Shown: positions 9,547 through 17,521 of the stretch, piece by piece | Position numbering within the stretch: position 1 is the stretch's first letter | Layout of the letters: each line of letters opens with the position of its first letter | From: Planotetraspora silvatica | GTDB lineage: Bacteria > Actinomycetota > Actinomycetes > Streptosporangiales > Streptosporangiaceae | Direction of reading: 5' to 3' | Length of the DNA: 64,000 bases | NCBI RefSeq assembly: GCF_016863315.1 | Contig: NZ_BOOQ01000046.1 | Span: 1 to 64,000, forward strand | Made by a program: the position numbers and the translations under genes | The notes under the pieces: model-generated | What the model was told of the DNA's origin: nothing | Seen by the model: the letters and a program-made list of their open reading frames with translations, nothing else | The model's database searches: none

Positions 9547-10239
9547 TTACGAACGTGGCACTCGCAGGACATAGCCGACGCCGCGCAATGTGTGGATGAG
9601 TTTGGGCTCGCCTGTTTCGATCTTGCGCCGCAGATAGGAGACGTACGACTCGACGACGTTGCTGTCGCCGCCGAAGTCGTAGCGCCAGACCTCCTCGAGG
9701 ATCTGGGCCTTCGATATCACCCGGCCCTGGTTGACCATGAAGTAGTGCAGGAGCTTGAACTCGGTGGGCGAGAGCCATATGTGCTTGCCGGCCCGCCACA
9801 CCTCGTGGGCGTCCTGGTCGAGTTCGAGGTCGGCGACTCGCAATCGGTTCGGCGCGTTTTCCACCTCCCCACGGGTACGGCGGAGCACCGCGCGGATCCG
9901 GGCGACTACCTCCTCCAGGCTGAACGGCTTGGTGACGTAGTCGTCCCCGAGCGACAGCCCGACGATCTTGTCGTCGGTCGCGTCCCGCGCGGTGAGGAAG
10001 ACCGCGGGGATGCGCCGTCCGGCGGCCCGGAGCCGGCCGGCGACGGCGAAGCCGTCCATGTCGGGCAGCATCACGTCGAGTAACATCAGGTCCGGCCTGG
10101 TCTGGTCGGCGACCTGGACGGCCTGCCTTCCGTCCGAGGCGGTGACCACGTCGAAACCGGCGTACCGCAGGCTGGCCGACAACAGCTCCCTGATGTTGGG
10201 CTCGTCGTCGACCACGAGCAGCCGCGCCTCCGCGCTCAT
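9547..10239 (-). CDS. orphan OmpR-family response regulator, copy 1
   Basis: 230 residues and by eye well over 80 % identical to the regulator at 14442. The receiver has Asp55 in LMLLDVMLPD and Lys104 in DYVTKPF; the winged helix ends in [12 protein letters not shown]. Both copies carry GLSLGD before the YVTKPF motif, where the close TcrA/TrcR-like relatives have one more Gly. The loop before the conserved Lys is therefore one residue shorter than in the regulator at 7225. No histidine kinase is adjacent. Gene and upstream sequence are an inverted duplicate of the efflux-operon copy. The ATG at 10239 matches the other copy's GTG start. Confidence 0.92.
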   Translation of the reverse strand: MSAEARLLVVDDEPNIRELLSASLRYAGFDVVTASDGRQAVQVADQTRPDLMLLDVMLPDMDGFAVAGRLRAAGRRIPAVFLTARDATDDKIVGLSLGDDYVTKPFSLEEVVARIRAVLRRTRGEVENAPNRLRVADLELDQDAHEVWRAGKHIWLSPTEFKLLHYFMVNQGRVISKAQILEEVWRYDFGGDSNVVESYVSYLRRKIETGEPKLIHTLRGVGYVLRVPRS

Positions 10240-10370
10240 GACCCCTGCCTCTTTCCAAGGGTTGACCCATGGCTGACCGATGTCGCGTTCACCGTGCCGT
10301 CGGCACACCTGTTGCCTGAGGCTACGACGGGGGTGCCGGCACCGATCAGCGATAAAGACGCCCGAGGTGG
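10240..10370 (-). pseudogene. C-terminal remnant of a DUF5666 gene
   Basis: Just upstream of the first regulator copy, the minus strand encodes a tail ending GTVNATSVSHGS, nearly identical to the end of the DUF5666 protein at 13861-14445. The N-terminal two thirds are absent and replaced by unrelated sequence. It was carried along in the inverted duplication and has no function of its own that I can support. Confidence 0.8.
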
Positions 10371-10648
10371 GTCGTAAACAATCCCCCTCGGCAATCCAGA
10401 GGCGGAGTCGCTCATCGGCAGTTCAGCCCGCGCGAGCTGGCCGGAAGTCAGTTGGCTCATGCGGCCACCCTCACCGGCTGGGATTTGTTCTTCCTGAGCC
10501 GATCATTAAAGGCTGATGAGAATGGGCTGGAGGTGTCCAGTCGGGGTGACGCCTCGGAGTTTTGCCTGGGAGTTGTCTGAGAATCCGCGTAGGGAACTGC
10601 CAGTGCCGGCTCACGTTGCCCGAAGGGGGATCCGGCAACTTCGGCATC

Positions 10649-11836
10649 GTGAAGTTGTCGACGAAGCGCAGAGCGCTGATCACCAACGGCGTCCTCGGGG
10701 TGCTGCTGCTCGGCGGGGCCGGAGTGGCCTACGCCGCACTTGGAAGCGGATCGCCCGACGAGGCTGCGCCGCTGACCGCCCGGGTGACGCGCGGCACGGT
10801 GACGTCCTCGGTGTCGGCCTCCGGGTCGGTGGAGAGCTCCCGCACGAGGTCGCTGGATTTCACCACGAGCGGCACGGTCGAGTCGATCGCGGTCGAGCCG
10901 GGCGACAAGGTCAAGAAGGGGCAGGTGCTCGCGCGGGTGGATGACACCGCGGCACAGGAGAGCCTGAGCGCCGCCAAGGCGAGCCTCGACGCCGCCGACG
11001 ATGCCGACACCTCGACCGCATCGGGCTACTCGCAGTACATCAACGCCAAGAATTCCTACAACGCCGCGGAGCGGGCCGTCAGCGGCACGGTCATCAAGGC
11101 GCCGTTCGCCGGCACGATCGTGGCGGTCAACGGCTCGGTGGGCGGCTCGTCCAGCGGTTCGGGGGGCGGTTCCTCCACGGGCACCTCCAGCGGCTCTTCG
11201 AGCGGCTCCGGTAGTGGCACGTCGAGCGGAAGCTCCTCCAGCTCCAGCTCGTCGAGCACCGGAAGCGGATTCATCGAGATCGCGGATCCGGTGAAGCTGC
11301 AGATCATCGGGCAGTTCACCGAAGCCGACGTGACGAAACTGAAGGTCCGCCAGACCGCGACCGTCACCTTCGACGCGCTCACCGGAGTGAGCGCGAGCGG
11401 CACGGTGGCCACCATCGACCCGCAGTCGCAGACCAACAACAACGTCGTGCAGTACCCCGTGACCATCTCCCTGAGCAAGGTGCCGAGCACCGTGCGGCTC
11501 GGTCAGACGGCCACCGTGCAGGTGATCATCGATCGTGCCGCCGACGTGCTGACGCTCCCGAGCAGCGCCGTCACGACGGCGGGCGGCCAGAGCACGGTCA
11601 AAGTCATGGAGAACGGCAAGCAGGTCGCGAAGGCGGTGCAGGTCGGCGTGAAGGGTGACGCGACCACCGAGATCAAGTCGGGCCTCAAGGAAGGCGACGA
11701 GGTCGTGCGATCGCAGTCCCCGGGATCCTCGGGCGGCGGCGGTCAGTTCCCCGCCGGCGGAGGGTTCGGTGGCGGCGGTGCCGGGCTCGGCGGTGGCGGC
11801 GGCGGGTTCGGCGGTGCCGGTGGCGGGCGGGGATGA
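10649..11836 (+). CDS. MacA/HlyD-type efflux adaptor
   Basis: About 395 residues from the GTG at 10649 (the frame is open to a TTG at 10562). One N-terminal transmembrane helix (about 10-30) leads to a lipoyl/barrel-sandwich half (VESIAVEPGDKVKKGQVLARVDD) and its return half (VIKAPFAGTIVAVNGSVG). A Ser/Gly-rich insert of about 45 residues comes next, then the beta-barrel and membrane-proximal domains. The tail is almost pure Gly. It should bridge the ABC permease to the cell envelope. It lacks the long coiled-coil hairpin of Gram-negative MacA, as expected in an organism without TolC. The gene overlaps the ATPase gene by four bases. Confidence 0.88.
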   Translation: MKLSTKRRALITNGVLGVLLLGGAGVAYAALGSGSPDEAAPLTARVTRGTVTSSVSASGSVESSRTRSLDFTTSGTVESIAVEPGDKVKKGQVLARVDDTAAQESLSAAKASLDAADDADTSTASGYSQYINAKNSYNAAERAVSGTVIKAPFAGTIVAVNGSVGGSSSGSGGGSSTGTSSGSSSGSGSGTSSGSSSSSSSSSTGSGFIEIADPVKLQIIGQFTEADVTKLKVRQTATVTFDALTGVSASGTVATIDPQSQTNNNVVQYPVTISLSKVPSTVRLGQTATVQVIIDRAADVLTLPSSAVTTAGGQSTVKVMENGKQVAKAVQVGVKGDATTEIKSGLKEGDEVVRSQSPGSSGGGGQFPAGGGFGGGGAGLGGGGGGFGGAGGGRG

Positions 11837-12582
11837 CGGAGATGACAGACACGCGCAAGCCGGTCCTCGATATCCGGAACGTGGCGAAGGTCTACGGGGA
11901 GGGCGAGACGGCGGTGCACGCGCTTCGTGGGGTGTCCTTGCAGGTCGATCGCGGTGACTATGTGGCGATCATGGGCACCTCAGGGTCGGGTAAGTCGACG
12001 CTGATGAACATCATCGGCTGCCTGGACGTCCCGTCGTCGGGTGGTTATCTGCTGGACGGCACGAACGTGGGCGTCCTGGACGACGCGCGACTGGCGATCG
12101 TACGGAACCGCAAGATCGGGTTCGTGTTCCAGTCGTTCAATCTGATCCCGCGGATGAGCGCGCTGGCCAACGTGGAGTTGCCCTTGGCGTACGGCGGGGT
12201 GAAGGCGGCGGAGCGACGCAGGCGTGCGTTGGCCGCGCTGGACCAGGTGGGTCTGGCCCAGCGGGTCGGCCACCAGCCCAACGAACTATCCGGCGGTCAG
12301 CAGCAGCGCGTCTCCGTGGCCCGGGCGCTGGTCACGGCGCCGACACTGTTGCTGGCTGACGAGCCGACCGGGGCGCTGGACAGCAGGTCGAGCGGTGACG
12401 TGATGCGGATTTTCGACGGGCTCAGCGCGTCCGGGCGGACGATCGTTTTGATCACGCATGAAGACGATGTCGCCGCGCACGCCAAGCGAGTGATCCGCCT
12501 GGTGGACGGTCAGGTGGTCGAGGACGTGCGCAGATCGCCGGTGAGCGGTCTGCCCCCACGGCTCGCGGAGGTGGGCGCGTGA
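11833..12582 (+). CDS. ABC transporter ATP-binding protein (MacB-type ATPase)
   Basis: 249 residues with the full set of ABC ATPase motifs: Walker A GTSGSGKS, Q-loop VFQSFN, signature LSGGQQQR, Walker B LLLADEPTGALD and the switch His in LITHED. These place it in the LolD/MacB-like family that powers FtsX-type permeases. It overlaps both neighbours by four bases (ATGA and GTGA), so adaptor, ATPase and permease are translationally coupled. The start may be the ATG at 11833 or 11842. Confidence 0.95.
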   Translation: MTEMTDTRKPVLDIRNVAKVYGEGETAVHALRGVSLQVDRGDYVAIMGTSGSGKSTLMNIIGCLDVPSSGGYLLDGTNVGVLDDARLAIVRNRKIGFVFQSFNLIPRMSALANVELPLAYGGVKAAERRRRALAALDQVGLAQRVGHQPNELSGGQQQRVSVARALVTAPTLLLADEPTGALDSRSSGDVMRIFDGLSASGRTIVLITHEDDVAAHAKRVIRLVDGQVVEDVRRSPVSGLPPRLAEVGA

Positions 12583-13850
12583 ATCCGGTGGAGATCCTGC
12601 GCTTCGCGTTGCGAGGCCTGACCGCCAACAAAATGCGCAGCGCGTTGACGATGTTGGGCATCCTGATCGGCGTGGCGGCAGTGATCTTGCTGATCGCGGT
12701 CGGGCAGGGCTCCTCGGAGCAGATCCAGCAGAACATTCAGCGGCTGGGCGCCAACTCGCTGACCATTTCGCCGTCCACATCGGGTGGTGGGGGCCGAGGC
12801 GGGGGAGGTGGCTTCGGTGGTGGTGGCGGTGCGGGTGCGCAGCAGAATTCGGGTCCCCGAACCCAGGCCAAGGACCTGACGGTGGAGGATGCGAAGGCTT
12901 TGGCCGACCCGACGAACGCACCGTCGGTGAAGAGCGTGTCCCCGGTGGCACAGGCGCAGTCGCAGACGGCCACCTACGAGGGGGCCAGTCACGCGATCCA
13001 GCAGTTCGTCGGCACCTATCCGAGCTATTTCGAGGCGTCGAACAAGCCGGTGGTCAAGGGCACCTACTTCTACAACGACGACGTGGTCGCCGCCCGGAAG
13101 GTCGTGGTCATCGGGAACACCGTGGCCGAGGACCTGTTCGGCACAGTGGATCCGGTGGGCAAGCAGATCGTGGTGTCCGGGGTGCCGTTCACCGTGGTGG
13201 GGGTGCTGAAGGAGGCCGGGTCGTCGGGGTTCCAGGACGCCGACGACGTGGCGATAGCGCCACTGCCCGCGGTACAGCAGAGTCTGACCGGGTTCGGCCC
13301 ACTGGGCCAGATCGTCGTCGAGGCCAAGAGCTCCGACCTCGTCGACACCGCCCAGAGCGAGGTGACCGACATCCTCAACCAGCGGCACGACATCACCAAT
13401 GCGGCGAGCACCGACTTTCGCATCTTGAACCAGGCGACGCTGCAGGAGACGGCGGCCGCGGCGACCGGGACGTTCACGGTGCTGCTGGGCGCGGTAGCGG
13501 CGATCAGCCTGCTGGTGGGCGGGATCGGCATCACGAACATCATGCTGGTCACCGTTACCGAGCGGACCAGGGAGATCGGCATCCGCAAGGCGATCGGCGC
13601 GCCCCGGGCGGCGATTCTCGGGCAGTTCCTCGTCGAGGCGACCGTGCTCAGCCTCGTCGGCGGCCTGTTAGGGGTGGTCATCGCGGTGATCGGCGCGCAG
13701 TTCACGATCGCGGGGGTCAAGCCTGTGCTCGTGCCGCTTTCGATCGTGCTGGCGCTCGCGGTCTCGGTCGCGATCGGCCTGTTCTTCGGCAGCTATCCCG
13801 CCAACCGCGCCGCCAAGCTGCGGCCGATCGAAGCCCTGCGCTTCGAGTGA
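12579..13850 (+). CDS. ABC transporter permease (MacB/FtsX family)
   Basis: 423 residues. A first transmembrane helix (about 21-43) is followed by a large extracytoplasmic MacB core domain (about 45-275) and three C-terminal helices with the FtsX motifs GGIGITNIMLVTVTERTREI and GIRKAIGAP. A Gly-rich run of about 20 residues is inserted near residues 69-88, right after the first helix. Together with the ATPase and adaptor it should form a tripartite-like mechanotransmission pump. The substrate could be a peptide, antibiotic or lipid-linked molecule; sequence does not tell. Confidence 0.94.
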   Translation: MNPVEILRFALRGLTANKMRSALTMLGILIGVAAVILLIAVGQGSSEQIQQNIQRLGANSLTISPSTSGGGGRGGGGGFGGGGGAGAQQNSGPRTQAKDLTVEDAKALADPTNAPSVKSVSPVAQAQSQTATYEGASHAIQQFVGTYPSYFEASNKPVVKGTYFYNDDVVAARKVVVIGNTVAEDLFGTVDPVGKQIVVSGVPFTVVGVLKEAGSSGFQDADDVAIAPLPAVQQSLTGFGPLGQIVVEAKSSDLVDTAQSEVTDILNQRHDITNAASTDFRILNQATLQETAAAATGTFTVLLGAVAAISLLVGGIGITNIMLVTVTERTREIGIRKAIGAPRAAILGQFLVEATVLSLVGGLLGVVIAVIGAQFTIAGVKPVLVPLSIVLALAVSVAIGLFFGSYPANRAAKLRPIEALRFE

Positions 13851-13860
13851 CAGCCAGGAG

Positions 13861-14445
13861 ATGAATGTGAGCAGGCACAAGGCTGAGAATCTGCTGGAGA
13901 CATCCCCGTTCGACGACGATCTCCAGGCCGAGCTGGCGGCCCAGCCCGCCCGGCGCGGGCCGTCGAAGCTGACGTTGTCGTTCGGAGCCGGCGTCGTGCT
14001 CGTGGCCGGGCTGCTCGCCGGGATCCAAGCGCAGAAGACCTTCGGCAGCCCGGCGGCCCCATCGTTCGCGGCCGGGCAGGGAAACGCCGGCGCGACACGG
14101 GGCCAGGGCGGTGGCCAGGCAGGTGGTCAGGCCGGTGGTCAGGGCGGCGGCGGTGGGTTCGGCGGCCAGGGCGGCGGCGGGTTCGCCGGCGCGGGCGGCA
14201 ACGCGACCATCGGCACGGTCCAGCGCGTCGCGGGCGGCACGATCTACATCAAGACCGCCCAAGGTGACGCGGTCACTGTGAAGACCACCTCCTCCACCAA
14301 GATCCAGGTGACTGCGACAGGGAAGGCCACGGACCTGAGGGCCGGCACCTCCGTCGTCGTCTCCGGAGACAAGGGCGCCGACGGCACGGTGAACGCGACA
14401 TCGGTCAGCCAAGGGTCACCCCCTGGAGGAAGGCAGGGGTCGTGA
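13861..14445 (+). CDS. membrane-anchored DUF5666-like protein
   Basis: 194 residues: a cytoplasmic leader of about 40 residues, one transmembrane helix (about 42-60), a long Gly/Gln-rich linker, and a small beta domain from GTVQRVAGGTIYIKT to SVVVSGDKG that matches DUF5666. It sits between the efflux permease and the response regulator and overlaps the regulator by four bases. A role in sensing or assembling the pump outside the membrane is inferred. A GTG at 13867 has better spacing from AGGAG than the ATG at 13861. The last 40 residues are duplicated as a remnant at 10240-10370. Confidence 0.78.
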   Translation: MNVSRHKAENLLETSPFDDDLQAELAAQPARRGPSKLTLSFGAGVVLVAGLLAGIQAQKTFGSPAAPSFAAGQGNAGATRGQGGGQAGGQAGGQGGGGGFGGQGGGGFAGAGGNATIGTVQRVAGGTIYIKTAQGDAVTVKTTSSTKIQVTATGKATDLRAGTSVVVSGDKGADGTVNATSVSQGSPPGGRQGS

Positions 14446-15146
14446 CCGCGGAGACGCGGGTGCTCGTGGTCGACGACGAGCCCAACATCAGGGAGTTGTT
14501 GTCGGCCGGCCTGCGGTTCGCGGGGTTCGACGTGGTCACCGCCTCGGACGGGCGGCAGGCCGTCCAGGTCGCCGACCAGGCCCGGCCGGATCTGATGTTG
14601 CTCGATGTGATGCTGCCCGACATGGACGGCTTCGCCGTCGCCGGCCGGCTCCGGGCCGCCGGGCAACAGATCCCAGTGGTGTTTCTCACCGCGCGGGACG
14701 CGACCGACGACATGATCATCGGGCTGTCACTCGGGGACGGCTACGTCACCAAGCCGTTCAGCCTGGAGGAGGTCGTCGCCCGGATCCGGGCGGTGCTCCG
14801 CCGTACGAGGGTCGACAGGGAGGTGCCGACCTCCCGGCTGCGAGTCGCCGACCTCGAACTCGACATAGATGCCCACAAGGTGTGGCGGGCCGGCAAGCAC
14901 ATATCGCTCTCGGCGACCGAGTTCAAACTCCTGCACTACTTCATGGTCAACCAGGGCCGGGTGATATCGAAGGCCCAGATCCTCGAGGAGGTCTGGCGCT
15001 ACAACTTCGACTTCGACAGCGACGGCAACGTCGTCGAATCGTACGTCTCCTACTTGCGCCGCAAGATCGACACGGCCGACTCCAAGCTCATCCACACATT
15101 GCGCGGCGTCGGCTATGTCCTGCGAGTGCCACGTTCGTAAGCGATC
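14310..15146 (+). repeat. right arm of inverted duplication around the efflux operon
   Basis: Partner of 9541-10370. It contains the 3' end of the DUF5666 gene and the second response regulator. The arms are about 830 bases long and enclose about 3.9 kb holding the adaptor, ATPase, permease and most of the DUF5666 gene. Recombination between them would invert the operon relative to its promoter region. Confidence 0.82.
14442..15140 (+). CDS. orphan OmpR-family response regulator, copy 2
   Basis: 232 residues with Asp55 (LMLLDVMLPD), Thr83 and Lys104 (YVTKPF) in the receiver and a C-terminal winged helix. It starts with a GTG that overlaps the stop of the DUF5666 gene and follows a GGAGGAAGG sequence. 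It is therefore the fifth gene of the efflux operon and probably controls that operon. It differs from copy 1 mainly at GDG versus GDD before YVTKPF and in a linker near residues 118-125. No partner kinase is encoded here, so cross-talk with another kinase such as the one at 7923 is possible but unproven. Confidence 0.93.
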   Translation: MTAETRVLVVDDEPNIRELLSAGLRFAGFDVVTASDGRQAVQVADQARPDLMLLDVMLPDMDGFAVAGRLRAAGQQIPVVFLTARDATDDMIIGLSLGDGYVTKPFSLEEVVARIRAVLRRTRVDREVPTSRLRVADLELDIDAHKVWRAGKHISLSATEFKLLHYFMVNQGRVISKAQILEEVWRYNFDFDSDGNVVESYVSYLRRKIDTADSKLIHTLRGVGYVLRVPRS

Positions 15147-15184
15147 TCCCTCTAATTCGTAGTGAAAGGTCAGGTTGATTCCAC

Positions 15185-15550
15185 ATGCGTTATTGGTGTG
15201 CCGTGACTCTGGCGGCCGCAGCCGTACTGGTCTCCGGTTGCGGGGGTGCTGGTGACACAACCTCTGGCGGTGACACGACCTCGGGGGGCGGGACGTCCCA
15301 AGGTGGTGGCACGAACTCAGGTGGAGGCGGGGGCGGCGACCGGGCCGCGTTCAACGACTGCCTCCAGCAGAACGGGGTGACCCCGCCCAGTGGACGTCCC
15401 AGCGGGCGTCCGACGGCAAGGCCGAGTGGCCGTCCGACGGCGCGGCCGAGCGGGGGACCGGGAGGCTTCGGTTCGATGTCGCCTGAGATGCAGAAGGCGT
15501 ACGAAGCCTGCCGCTCGCTCATGCCCCAGGGCGGGTCTGGACTCAGTTGA
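15185..15550 (+). CDS. small lipoprotein with Gly/Ser and Pro/Arg-rich linkers
   Basis: 121 residues. The lipobox LVSGC puts the lipidated Cys near residue 19. Low-complexity Gly/Ser/Thr and Gly-Arg-Pro repeats surround a short Cys-containing segment (AFNDCLQQNGVTPP), and a second segment near the end has MSPEMQKAYEACRSLMP. The two Cys could pair. It follows the response regulator by 45 bases on the same strand and is probably the last gene of the efflux operon. I do not recognise a named family; small lipoproteins of this shape often sit beside MacAB-type operons in actinomycetes. Confidence 0.7.
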   Translation: MRYWCAVTLAAAAVLVSGCGGAGDTTSGGDTTSGGGTSQGGGTNSGGGGGGDRAAFNDCLQQNGVTPPSGRPSGRPTARPSGRPTARPSGGPGGFGSMSPEMQKAYEACRSLMPQGGSGLS

Positions 15551-15645
15551 CTGGCCTGGTCTCGCATCCGGATCAGCGTGAATTGATCGACGACGTCACC
15601 GACACGGGGAGAGCCAGGTTCGAGTCCTATCGCCCCGTTGGCGGC

Positions 15646-15939
15646 TGAGCAGGTGACGCGCCGTCGCACCGGCACCCTGGACCGCTCTTCGGTTACGTGA
15701 CCCAGGGTGAGATCCTCTTCGAGCTTGAGGGGCAGCCGCCTCGGGTGATCAAGGCCGGTGACGCTCTGTTCGAGCCCGGGGGCGACGTGATCCACTACCA
15801 GGGCGCCAACAATCGTCCAAACGCGCAGTCGCAGCTGGTCGTGACCATGTTCGCGCCGCCGGGTACCCCCGTTCTGACCGTGGTCAGCGCGGAGGAGCTG
15901 GCCGAACGGCGGCACCTGCGGGTTACCCAGCCAGGATGA
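15646..15939 (+). pseudogene. C-terminal cupin fragment
   Basis: Downstream of an in-frame stop at 15646, the frame reads SHRHPGPLFGYVTQGEI and continues to FEPGGDVIHYQG. That is the metal-binding core of a small cupin (His-x-His then a later His). The first cupin strands and any proper start codon are missing. A GTG at 15697 could give an 80-residue product lacking the first two ligands. I regard it as a truncated remnant. Confidence 0.65.
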
Positions 15940-16063
15940 CTCGACTCCTCAACCAACCACTGTGACGGCGTAGTGGCCGCCCGGCCCGAAGAATGCCGTC
16001 GGCCGCGGGTCGGGTGGGCCTGACGAGGAGGGCCCATCGAGTTCGCGTTGGCTCGCCACGAGC

Positions 16064-16330
16064 TCACTCCGCCAAGTGCTGGGTAACGAAGGTTTGGTTG
16101 GTAGGCCCGGGGTGATCGATGGGTGTTCGTGTTGCAGCAGCCGCCCGTACTCCGGTTCTGCCTTGAGGGTGACGATGCGTCCGTCCGGGTCGTCCGTGAC
16201 GATCAGGAAGACCTTGCCCGGGACCTTGTAGACGTCCAGCTGCTGTGAACGGACGCCCGTGGCTGACCCCGGGCAGCGCCAGTGCCTTGTCGCGCGCTCT
16301 GTCCTCGAGCTTCTTGCCGCTGATGGGCAT
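16064..16330 (-). pseudogene. frameshifted MmcQ/YjbR-like fragment
   Basis: The first 29 residues (MPISGKKLEDRARDKALALP and on) match the N-terminus of MmcQ/YjbR-like proteins. After GRPFT the homology continues in another frame (QLDVYKVPGKVFLIVTDD), so one frameshift splits the gene. The C-terminal NKRHW segment, intact in the neighbour at 16339, is lost. It is a decayed tandem paralogue of that neighbour. Confidence 0.72.
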
Positions 16331-16338
16331 GACGAAGG

Positions 16339-16722
16339 TCAGGCGCGTCGGCCGTAGGTGCGCGGATCCACGGGCTGCTCGGTCTTGGGAAGCCCGCCGA
16401 CCACGAGACGGTAGGAGTCGATCACGAGCTCCTTCACTAGCTTCTCGTCGATGGTGCCCCCGCCTTCCACCGTGATCCAGTGCCTCTTGTTCATGTGATA
16501 GCCGGGGGTAATGTCTGCGTACCGCTCACGCAGGGCTGCGGCGTCGTCCGGATCAGCTTTCAGGATCACGACGGGGCGCCCTGGCATGTCGGTCATGAGC
16601 ATGAAGACCTTGCCGCGTACCTTGTAGAGCTCCCAGTCGGGGTCGAAACGACGCTCCAGGTCGGCGCCGGGCAGTTCCACGGTGCAGTCGCCCGCGATCT
16701 TCTGCAGCTCCTGTCCGTCCAA
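16339..16722 (-). CDS. MmcQ/YjbR family protein
   Basis: 127 residues with the family core ELYKVRGKVFMLMTD, PGRPVVILKADPDD and the diagnostic GYHMNKRHWITV, followed by a C-terminal helix. The fold is a small cyclic-like double-wing (CyaY-like) domain; some members bind DNA weakly and the biological role is unknown. I start at the TTG at 16722 because AGAGGAG lies nine bases before it and the family N-terminus begins there. The long open frame upstream belongs to a transposase remnant. A broken tandem paralogue lies directly downstream. Confidence 0.8.
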   Translation of the reverse strand: MDGQELQKIAGDCTVELPGADLERRFDPDWELYKVRGKVFMLMTDMPGRPVVILKADPDDAAALRERYADITPGYHMNKRHWITVEGGGTIDEKLVKELVIDSYRLVVGGLPKTEQPVDPRTYGRRA

Positions 16723-16833
16723 GGTGATCAACTCCTCTATCGATTCGAGTGCCCTGACCGCCCGGCCAAGGCCCAAGGTGGCGTCTCCCGCATGGCCGCC
16801 ACGAACGGCGGCGTCCGCACGCCGGCAACAGTG

Positions 16834-17099
16834 ACGGAAGCGTCTGATCGCGGCGAAGCTCGTCGGACCGGCCACCACCGCGGCCTGCACCAGCGCCAGG
16901 ATCACCACCAGCGAATGACGCCGCCCCGCCGATCCCGCGGATCGGTGATCTGCGCCCACACCTGCCGAAGATCGGCTTCCGGGCCCTGGGCCACAGGGCC
17001 GTCCTGCTCGGCCAGGACAGTGGCGACGGCCGAGACGGCCGCGGGCATGACAGGCTGCAACGACAACGAGGCTCCAGCGAACGAGATGATCTTCGACAA
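16834..17099 (-). mobile_element. ISAs1-like transposase N-terminal remnant
   Basis: On the minus strand one frame encodes DLRQVWAQITDPRDRRG and a second continues RRHSLVVILALVQAAVVAGP. Together these match the N-terminal domain of ISAs1-family transposases. The frameshift and the absence of the DDE catalytic domain show it is dead. It abuts the MmcQ/YjbR pair, whose decay may date from this insertion. Confidence 0.7.
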
Positions 17100-17521
17100 T
17101 CACACGTTCTATGGGGCCTTGCTGCACGTAAGGGCCGCGACCCCCCTCCGCGATCACTCTGTGACCCAATCCCCGCGTCTCACCATCCGAGAACGCCGTC
17201 AGCCCTGGGCCTCACTCTGCGGCCCACTTTCCCGAGACCTGGACGCCAACTCGACGTCGCGGCTGGTGTTACGGGGAGAGGGAAAACAGTCCTCTCGCAT
17301 CGGGCAGTGCAGGTCGAGAACCCGATGTCGGGCGACCGCGGACGGCGCTGGGCCACCAACGATTTGGGGAGCCGACCGGCGACCCGCGACCGACATCGCG
17401 CGGGCCGTGATGACCGGCGGCGCCTGCCGCCGGGCTGGTTGTCCGGGGTGGGCCGACATCGAGGACCGAGGTGTCCGCGGTCCTCGTACTTTGGCCACAG
17501 TCGTTCCGATGCCGGGGATGT
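17100..17521. other. intergenic, nothing recognised
   Basis: About 420 bases of GC-rich sequence between the transposase remnant and the end of the nitroreductase gene. Open frames exist, but none resembles a known family or has a convincing ribosome binding site. Confidence 0.4.

Larger units (their letters stand above)
9541..10370 (-). repeat. inverted duplicate of the 14.3-15.15 kb segment
   Basis: Read on the minus strand, this segment is collinear with plus-strand 14310-15146. It holds the last 40 or so codons of a DUF5666 gene, the same ribosome binding region, and a whole response regulator. Identity stops abruptly after the shared GTAAGCGATC just past the regulator stop codon. The two arms face each other across the efflux operon. 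Confidence 0.85.

Noticed and set aside
10940-11280. Ser/Gly repeat in the adaptor gene as a possible phase-variable tract
   Set aside because: Codons are varied (AGC, TCC, TCG, GGC), not a homopolymer or perfect short tandem repeat, so slippage is unlikely.
15611-15640. GGTTCGAGTCCTATCGCCCC resembles a tRNA T-arm and acceptor end
   Set aside because: The T-stem does not pair, no CCA end and no anticodon arm are seen upstream. It overlaps a decayed cupin region and is weaker than the two clear copies at 41 kb.
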